Shown here in pieces: positions 56,603-64,000 of a stretch of 64,000 nucleotides of DNA. Position 1 is the first letter of the stretch. Every line of letters begins with the position of its first letter. This stretch comes from CALKJU01 sp046349355 (GTDB lineage Bacteria; Pseudomonadota; Alphaproteobacteria; Geminicoccales; Geminicoccaceae): NCBI GenBank assembly GCA_046349355.1, contig JAXMCM010000021.1, forward strand, positions 1-64,000, given 5' to 3'. Position numbers and translations under genes: made by a program. Under the pieces are notes generated by a model. It ran no database searches. It saw only the letters and a program-made list of their open reading frames with translations, and had not been told where the DNA came from.

Positions 56603-58522
56603 CTAGAGGACGAGGTCGCTGGCGTAGACGCGGACCGCGTGGTCCTCCAGCACGATGCGCAACTCGGCGTCGAGGTCGCCGTCGATGTTGCCGAGCACAA
56701 TCCGGTCGTCGCCCGACACGCCAAAGCGGAGCTGCCCGGCGGCGGTGAAGGCGCGGCTGCCGATCCAGGCGAAGGCCTGGTCGCCGGCAAGGCCGCGCAC
56801 GGCGTCGACGCGCGACAGGTCGAGCAGGTCGTTCCAGGCGAAGTCGGCGACGGTGTCGCTGCGGGCACCGACGCCGCTGTCGCCGTCGTCGAAGACGAAC
56901 CGGTCGCCGCCACTGCCGCCCTCGAGCCGGTCGGGCCCGCTGCCGCCGTCGAGGCGGTCGTTGCCGGTACCGCCGATCAGCCGGTCGCGGCCGGCGCCGC
57001 CGAACAGCAGGTCGTCGCCGCCTCCGCCGTCGAGGGTCTCGCCCGCCGCGGTGCCGGAGATGATCCCGGCGACGCTGCCGCCGGTCATGGTGGTGGCGAG
57101 GACCAGGGGTTTGACGCCGCGGATCTCGAGCGTCTCGACGACGCCGCCGTCGAACTGGTTGCGGATGGTAATCTGGCTGCCGTCGCCGAAGGACAGGATC
57201 AGGTCGTTTCCGACCCTCGCGGAATCGGTGAGGACGACCGGGCCGCTGACGATCTTGTCGGCGAGGTCGAGGCCGCTCTCGGCGATGAGGTCCTTGCCGC
57301 CGCTGCGGACATAGGTGTCCGCCCCGGTGCCGCCAGCCAGGTTGTCGTCGCCATTGCCGCCGTCGAGCTGGTTGGCCTGGGGGTTGCCGGCCAGCCGGTC
57401 GGCGAAGGCCGAGCCGATCAGGCGCTCGATGCTGCGCAGCTGATCGCCCTGGGCGACGCCGGTCGAGCCCAGGCCGGCGTTGAGGTTGACGATCACCGCC
57501 GCGGCGGCGCTGGCATAGGACGCGGTGTCGATGCCACCGCCGCCGTCGAGCAGGTCGCCGGCGGCACCGCCGTCGAGCGTGTCGTTGCCGCCCTCGCCGA
57601 AGAGGGTATTGGCGACCGAGCTGCCGACCAGCGTGTCCCCGCCGTTGCCGCCCAGGGCGCCCTCGATGCCGATGAGGCTGTCACCCTTGGCCAGGGGATT
57701 GTCGGTGGTCAGGATGGCGGGCGAGCTGTTCAGGCGCAGCGTGATGGGCGCGTTGCCGGAGGCGCTGTAGTCGACGATGTCGGAGCCGGCCCCGCCATCG
57801 ACGCGGTCGTTGCCGCCACCCGGGATCAGCGTGTCGTCGCCGGCCCCGCCGCTGAGGCTCAGCCGCAGCAGCTGGTTGGTGAAGGTCAGGGCGCCGACGA
57901 GGTCATCGCCATTGCCGCCGAAGAGATCGACCCCGCCCGAGGAGGTGAGCAGGCTGTCGTTGCCGTCGTTGCCGAAGGCCTTGGCGGCGCCGATGGCACT
58001 GGTGGTGGCAAGCTCGACGTCGTCGTCGTCGCTGCTGCCGTTGACCTCGATCTTGGAGAGTCCCGACAGGGTCGAGAGGAAGAGCCGCTCGATTCCCGTC
58101 ATCGGCACCTCGCGGAGGCCGAAGTCGATGCGGCCATTGGCAAGGTCGTAGAGCGTGTTGCCCAGGACGAGGCTGACGTCGGTCACCTGCAGCTCGTCGA
58201 AGCCCTCGCCGCCGGCGACGGCGTTCACGCCCACCAGGGCGCCCGCCGACACGGTGATCGCCAGGATGTCGTCGCCGGTGCCGCCGTCGACCCGGTCGAA
58301 CCCCACGGTGAAGCCACCCTCGATGAAGTCGTCGCCACCGCCACCCTGCAGGGTGTCGTCGCCGACGCCGCCATCGAGATGGTCGTTGTCGTTCCCGCCC
58401 TGGAGGAGGTCGTCGCCGGCCTTGCCGATCAGGCTGTCGTTGCCGTCCAGTCCCTTCAGCGTGTCGGCGAGGATGGTGCCGTCCAGGGTGTCCTTGCCGC
58501 TACCGCCGGTCTTGGTCGCCAC
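56603..58522 (-). CDS. RTX protein with serralysin-type C-terminal domain
   Basis: 639 residues from a GTG at 58522. RTX blocks lie near residues 5-70, 220-250, 290-330, 385-400 and 500-560. Between them are non-repeat segments, including an insert at ~70-215 (MTGIERLFLSTLSGLSKIEVNG in part) and ~400-480. The end resembles the peptidase M10/serralysin C-terminal domain (FTAAGQLRFGVSGDDRIVLGNIDGD in part, LDAELRIVLEDH) and closes with VYASDLVL, a standard type I secretion tail. The metalloprotease HExxHxxGxxH motif is absent, so it is not a protease itself. Confidence 0.83.
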   Translation of the reverse strand: MATKTGGSGKDTLDGTILADTLKGLDGNDSLIGKAGDDLLQGGNDNDHLDGGVGDDTLQGGGGDDFIEGGFTVGFDRVDGGTGDDILAITVSAGALVGVNAVAGGEGFDELQVTDVSLVLGNTLYDLANGRIDFGLREVPMTGIERLFLSTLSGLSKIEVNGSSDDDDVELATTSAIGAAKAFGNDGNDSLLTSSGGVDLFGGNGDDLVGALTFTNQLLRLSLSGGAGDDTLIPGGGNDRVDGGAGSDIVDYSASGNAPITLRLNSSPAILTTDNPLAKGDSLIGIEGALGGNGGDTLVGSSVANTLFGEGGNDTLDGGAAGDLLDGGGGIDTASYASAAAAVIVNLNAGLGSTGVAQGDQLRSIERLIGSAFADRLAGNPQANQLDGGNGDDNLAGGTGADTYVRSGGKDLIAESGLDLADKIVSGPVVLTDSARVGNDLILSFGDGSQITIRNQFDGGVVETLEIRGVKPLVLATTMTGGSVAGIISGTAAGETLDGGGGDDLLFGGAGRDRLIGGTGNDRLDGGSGPDRLEGGSGGDRFVFDDGDSGVGARSDTVADFAWNDLLDLSRVDAVRGLAGDQAFAWIGSRAFTAAGQLRFGVSGDDRIVLGNIDGDLDAELRIVLEDHAVRVYASDLVL

Positions 58523-58794
58523 GGGCCGGAACTCCTCGCATCGTCAGCTGGAGCTGGAGCGTTAGCACGCCTCGCTGCGGCAGGCGACGCGTGGCGCGCG
58601 TAACGCCGTACGCCGGTCTGCTTCGGCCCGCAAAGTCATGGCAGCTGGCGGGCGACTTCAGTCCAGTCACCCGGCCGTGGATCTCGCTGTCGCTCTCCAC
58701 GCCGAAGTGACTGCTGTCGACCTCCTCCTGTAGAAGGTGACACGCCGATCTGTTAGCCTCGGTGCATTCATATCGGCCAGCGGACGGAGATCCC

Positions 58795-61700
58795 TTGGAC
58801 GTTGCGGTGTGGCTGCGAGGGCTGGGGCTCGAGCGTTATGCCGAGACCTTCGAGGCGAACGCCATTGACCGTGACGTGCTGCCCGACCTCACCGACGCCG
58901 ACCTGGAAAAGCTCGGCGTCCTGCTGGGGCACCGCAAGAAGCTGCTGAAGGCCATCGCCGACCTGGCCGACCGTGGCCGCCCTGCGGTTGCCCCGGCGCC
59001 GACGGCGGCGTCGGAGTCGCCGGATCGGACGAGCGGCGCCGAGCGGCGGCAGCTGACCGTGATGTTCTGTGACCTCGTCGGCTCGACGGCGCTCTCGGCG
59101 CAGCTCGACCCCGAGGACATGCGCGAGGTGATCCGCGACTACCAGGACACCTGTGCCGGCGTGATCACCCGCTTCGACGGCTATGTCGCCAAATACATGG
59201 GCGACGGGGTCCTGGCCTATTTCGGCTTTCCGCGCGCCCACGAGGACGACGCCGAGCGTGCCGTCCGGGCCGGCCTCGCGCTCACCGAGGCCGTGGCAAG
59301 GCTGACGGCTCCGAACCAGCAGCCGATGCGGGCACGCATCGGCATCGCCACCGGGCTCGTCGTGGTCGGCGACCTCGTCGGCGACGGCGCCGCCCAGGAG
59401 CAGGCGGTGGTCGGCGACACGCCCAACCTGGCTGCCCGCCTCCAGGGGATCGCGCAGCCCGGCCAGGTGGTCGTCGGCGACGTCACCCAACGCCTCCTCG
59501 GCGCCGGCTTCGAGCTCCAGGACCTCGGCGCGCAGGCCCTCAAGGGCCTGAGCGGCACCGTCGGCGCCTTCGCCGTTCTCGCCGAGCGCGCCGCCGAGAG
59601 CCGCTTCGAGGCGCGGGGCGAGCGGATCCTGCCGATGGTCGGCCGCGACCAGGAGCTGGCGCTGCTGCTGGAGCGCTGGACGCAGGCCAAGGCCGGCGAG
59701 GGCCAGGGCGTGCTGCTGGTCGCGGAGGCCGGCATCGGCAAGTCGCGCATCACCCGCGCCCTGCTCGACACGCTGGCCGCCGAGCCGCATGTCCGCATCC
59801 GCTACCAGTGCTCGCCCTATCACGCGGAGAGCGCGCTCTGGCCGGTGATCCAGCAACTCGTCCATGCGGCAGGCATCGCGCCCGAGGACGGCGTCGGCGT
59901 GCGACTCGACAAGCTGGAGGCGATGCTGGGCCGAACCGGTGACGCCGGCATCGCGGCGCCGCTGATCGCCAGCCTGATCGGCCTCGACGCCGAGCGGCGC
60001 TACGGCCCGCTCGACCTGACGCCGCACGTGCAGCGCGCCCGGACGATGGGCGTCCTCGTCGACCAGCTCCTGGCGCTGGCCAGGCAGCAGCCCGTGCTGG
60101 TCGTGCTGGAAGACGCCCATTGGGTCGATCCGACGACCCTGGAACTCATGGAGCAGTGCCTCGACCGCATCGCCGATGCGCGGGTGCTGATCCTGATGAC
60201 GAGCCGCCCCGACCACCAGCCGGAGCTGGCGGCCCATCCGCACAACACGCGGCTCACCCTCAATCGGCTCGGGCGTGCCGGCGTCGAGGCGATCGTCACC
60301 CGGCTCGGCGGCGAACGGCTGCCGCAGGGCGTGATCGACGCGATCATCGCCCGGACCGACGGGGTGCCGCTGTTCGTCGAGGAGCTGACCAAGGCGATCC
60401 TCGAGACGGGCCAGATCGCCATCCCGGCGACGCTCCACGACTCGCTGATGGCCCGCCTCGACCGCATCCCGGAGGTCAAGGAGGTCGCCCAGATCGCCGC
60501 CTGCATCGGCCGCGAGTTCGACTACGCCCTGCTTGCCGCGGTCTCCGACCTCGCCGAGCCGGAGCTGCAGGCCGCGCTCGACCGCCTGGCCTCGGCGGAA
60601 CTCATCTTCCGCCGCGGCCAGCCGCCGGATGCCCGCTACACGTTCAAGCACGCACTGGTGCAGGACACCGCGTACGCCTCGTTGCTGCGCCGGCGCCGCC
60701 AGGCGGCGCACAGCCGCCTCGCCGACGTCCTGGCGACGGGAGCCTACGGGCAGGGTGCGGGCACCCTCGAGCTGCTCGCCCGGCACCTGACGGAGGCCGA
60801 GCGTTACGCCGAGGCGGTGCCGTGCTGGCAGCGCGCCGGCGAGCAGGCGGCGCTGCGCTCGGCTCATGTGGAGGCGATCGCCCACCTGAACCAGGCGCTC
60901 GAGGTGCTGACACGTCTGCCGGCCTCGCGCCAGCGCAGCCACGACCAGGTGGTGCTGCTGACCGCGCTGGCGGGCCCGCTGATCGCGACCAAGGGCTACG
61001 GTGCGCCCGAGACCGTGGCGGTCTTCGAGCGGGCCCGGCCGCTGGCCGAGGAGGTCGGCGATCCGGCGCTGCTGTTCCCGGTGCTCTACGGCCGGTGGGT
61101 CAACACGATCATCCGCGCGGACTACACGGAGGGTCACGAGCTGGCCCTGAGCTTCGCGCGTGTCGCGGCCGAGAAGGGCACCAGCGGCGTCCGGCTCCAG
61201 GCGCATCGCCTGATGGGGCTCATCAAGTTCGAGACCGGCGCCGCGAGCGAGGCGAGGCTGGCGTTCGAGCGTGCGGTGGCGCTCTACGATCCGCGCGAGC
61301 ATGAAGCGCTGAAGCTCACCTTCGGTCAGGATCCGTGCGTAGCGGCGCTGAGCATGCAGGCGGCGGCGCTGTTCGAGCTGGGCTTTCCCGATCAGGCGCA
61401 GGGCATGGCCGATGCCGCCGTGGCCGAGGCCGAACGGCAGGATCATGCCAACACGCTGGGCTATGCCCTCACCTACGGGTCGCTGGTCCTGCACGCGAGC
61501 ATGGGCAGCGCCGCGCTCGTCGAGCGGATCGCGCGCCGCCTCGGCAACCTTGCCGACACCTACGGGATGCGCCTGTGGCGCGCCTACGGGCTGATCTACC
61601 GGGGCTGGGCCATTGCCGTGCAGTACGGCGCCGGCGAGGGGCACGAGCAGATCCGCACCGGCCTTGCCGAGCTGGCCGGCACCGGCACGGTGCTCCATCG

Positions 61701-62094
61701 GACCCAGGGCCTTGGCCTTCTGGCTGACGCGCTGGCGGCGTCAGGTGAGCATGGCGAGGCGCTGGCGGCGGTCGACGAGGCCCTGCGGCTGGCGCGGGCG
61801 AAGCGCGAGCTGTGGTTCGAGGCCGAGCTGTACCGGATCAAGGGTGCCCTTCTCGTCGACGGCGATCCGGCAACGGCCGAGCGCTGTCTCGAGCAGGCGC
61901 TCGCCCTGGCCCGCGAGCGCCAGACCCGCTCCTGGGAGCTGCGCGCAGCCACCAGCCTCGCCCGCCTGTGGCAGCGGCGCGGGGACCGCGGCCGGAGCCA
62001 CGCCCTGCTGGCACCGATCCTTGCCGGGTTCACGGAGGGCTTCCAGACCACCGACCTCCAGCGCGGCGCGGCCTTGCTCGACGAGCTGCGATAG
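58795..62094 (+). CDS. SAM-domain class III cyclase with ATPase and TPR regions
   Basis: 1099 residues from a TTG at 58795 with GGAG at 58786-58789; GTG 58762 is less likely. Order: sterile-alpha-motif-like domain, residues 1-60 (VAVWLRGLGLERYAETFEAN); class III cyclase, ~85-255, with both metal aspartates (VMFCDLVGST, KYMGDGVLAYFG) and the N/R pair (TPNLAARLQ); a large STAND/AAA-type ATPase, ~275-630, with AEAGIGKSRI and VVLEDAHWVDPTTLEL; then TPR-like repeats to the end. No membrane helix. Such multidomain cyclases are abundant in rhizobia and relatives, and few have known inputs. Divergent from the RTX gene. Confidence 0.9.
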   Translation: MDVAVWLRGLGLERYAETFEANAIDRDVLPDLTDADLEKLGVLLGHRKKLLKAIADLADRGRPAVAPAPTAASESPDRTSGAERRQLTVMFCDLVGSTALSAQLDPEDMREVIRDYQDTCAGVITRFDGYVAKYMGDGVLAYFGFPRAHEDDAERAVRAGLALTEAVARLTAPNQQPMRARIGIATGLVVVGDLVGDGAAQEQAVVGDTPNLAARLQGIAQPGQVVVGDVTQRLLGAGFELQDLGAQALKGLSGTVGAFAVLAERAAESRFEARGERILPMVGRDQELALLLERWTQAKAGEGQGVLLVAEAGIGKSRITRALLDTLAAEPHVRIRYQCSPYHAESALWPVIQQLVHAAGIAPEDGVGVRLDKLEAMLGRTGDAGIAAPLIASLIGLDAERRYGPLDLTPHVQRARTMGVLVDQLLALARQQPVLVVLEDAHWVDPTTLELMEQCLDRIADARVLILMTSRPDHQPELAAHPHNTRLTLNRLGRAGVEAIVTRLGGERLPQGVIDAIIARTDGVPLFVEELTKAILETGQIAIPATLHDSLMARLDRIPEVKEVAQIAACIGREFDYALLAAVSDLAEPELQAALDRLASAELIFRRGQPPDARYTFKHALVQDTAYASLLRRRRQAAHSRLADVLATGAYGQGAGTLELLARHLTEAERYAEAVPCWQRAGEQAALRSAHVEAIAHLNQALEVLTRLPASRQRSHDQVVLLTALAGPLIATKGYGAPETVAVFERARPLAEEVGDPALLFPVLYGRWVNTIIRADYTEGHELALSFARVAAEKGTSGVRLQAHRLMGLIKFETGAASEARLAFERAVALYDPREHEALKLTFGQDPCVAALSMQAAALFELGFPDQAQGMADAAVAEAERQDHANTLGYALTYGSLVLHASMGSAALVERIARRLGNLADTYGMRLWRAYGLIYRGWAIAVQYGAGEGHEQIRTGLAELAGTGTVLHRTQGLGLLADALAASGEHGEALAAVDEALRLARAKRELWFEAELYRIKGALLVDGDPATAERCLEQALALARERQTRSWELRAATSLARLWQRRGDRGRSHALLAPILAGFTEGFQTTDLQRGAALLDELR

Positions 62095-62236
62095 GCGCCG
62101 GACGGCGCGAGCGAGCGCGCGGCGCAGGCCGCGCCGCATGGGCGTCCGCCGGGCCGCGGCGCTTCCGAACGCGGGCCCGGGCTGGTAGAAGACTGGCCAA
62201 CAATTCCCGACACACCCGCACAGCCGACGGATGCCC

Positions 62237-63919
<1,683 letters not shown>

Positions 63920-63920
63920 G

Positions 63921-63932
63921 CCCCGCGCGGGG
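63921..63932 (+). terminator. Short GC palindrome after ettA
   Basis: CCCCGCGCGGGG begins two bases after the ettA stop and is a perfect 12-base palindrome. It lacks a loop of comfortable size and a T tract, so a terminator role is weak. Confidence 0.2.
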
Positions 63933-63947
63933 CAGGGCCGGGGACCG

Positions 63948-64000
63948 GTGACGCTCGATGAGGTGCTGTTCGGCGTGATGGTGCTGCTGGCGGCGAGCGC
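63948..64000 (+). CDS. Start of a gene cut by the window end
   Basis: A GTG at 63948 preceded by GGGGA opens a frame reading MTLDEVLFGVMVLLAAS, open to the edge. The hydrophobic run suggests a membrane protein or a signal anchor. Too short to identify. Confidence 0.4.
   Translation, partial: MTLDEVLFGVMVLLAAS

Noticed and set aside
56603..58522. Serralysin-type metalloprotease
   Set aside because: The C-terminal domain is serralysin-like, but no HExxHxxGxxH motif or protease domain is present.

Overview
The window is about 70% GC with very strong third-position GC bias. Gene content points to an alphaproteobacterium, probably of a Rhodospirillales- or Geminicoccales-like lineage: HmuSTUV heme uptake with its own TonB-ExbB-ExbD, an ArsR-methyltransferase regulator beside metF-metH, MlaA without a lipobox, class III cyclases fused to TPR repeats, and many RTX proteins. 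The lineage is an inference from gene families, not from a marker gene. I count 49 protein-coding genes (one cut at each edge) and one tRNA. No rRNA, CRISPR array, transposase, integrase or prophage gene was seen.

Layout. 1-5.0 kb: end of a MAPEG membrane protein, a Tat-exported nitroreductase-like gene with its MarR regulator and a large operator, a cardiolipin-synthase-like phospholipase D, and a PatB/MalY aminotransferase. 5.0-11.8 kb: a tricorn-type S41 protease diverging from a 1068-residue RTX protein. 12-21.5 kb: an AraC regulator facing a nine-gene heme operon (outer-membrane receptor, HmuS, HmuT, HmuU, HmuV, an unknown Cys-containing exported protein, ExbB, ExbD, TonB). The tonB gene appears to carry two compensating frameshifts. 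21.7-26.3 kb: exported sugar dehydrogenase, epoxide-hydrolase-like enzyme, second RTX protein. 26.8-32.4 kb: tRNA-Arg(CCU), a shortened SNase-like protein, an M48 lipoprotein protease, a cyclase-TPR protein, YHS and ankyrin proteins. 32.4-37.4 kb: the prkA-yeaH-spoVR stress operon, interrupted by a GNAT gene on the opposite strand.

37.9-40.9 kb: HpaI-type aldolase, an orphan LivH-like permease with a signal peptide and a probable CTG start, and a D-xylose-dehydrogenase-like SDR, which look like parts of a sugar-acid pathway. 40.9-43.0 kb: two tandem paralogous RTX genes, the upstream copy having lost its family C-terminus. 43.3-48.7 kb: ArsR-methyltransferase regulator, metF and metH in one overlapping operon. 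49-50.4 kb: mlaA-mlaC. 50.4-54.4 kb: a CrbS-like transporter-histidine kinase, a small membrane protein, a DnaQ-like exonuclease and a single-domain response regulator. 54.5-58.5 kb: Gfo/Idh/MocA and ThuA genes, then a fifth RTX protein. 58.8-64.0 kb: a 1099-residue SAM-cyclase-ATPase-TPR protein, the ribosome-associated ABC-F protein EttA, and the start of another gene.

Points most worth a second look: the non-contiguous prkA operon, the double frameshift in tonB, the tailless RTX copy, the CTG-started permease, and five RTX proteins in 64 kb with no type I secretion genes. I saw nothing that is clearly a wholly new system.
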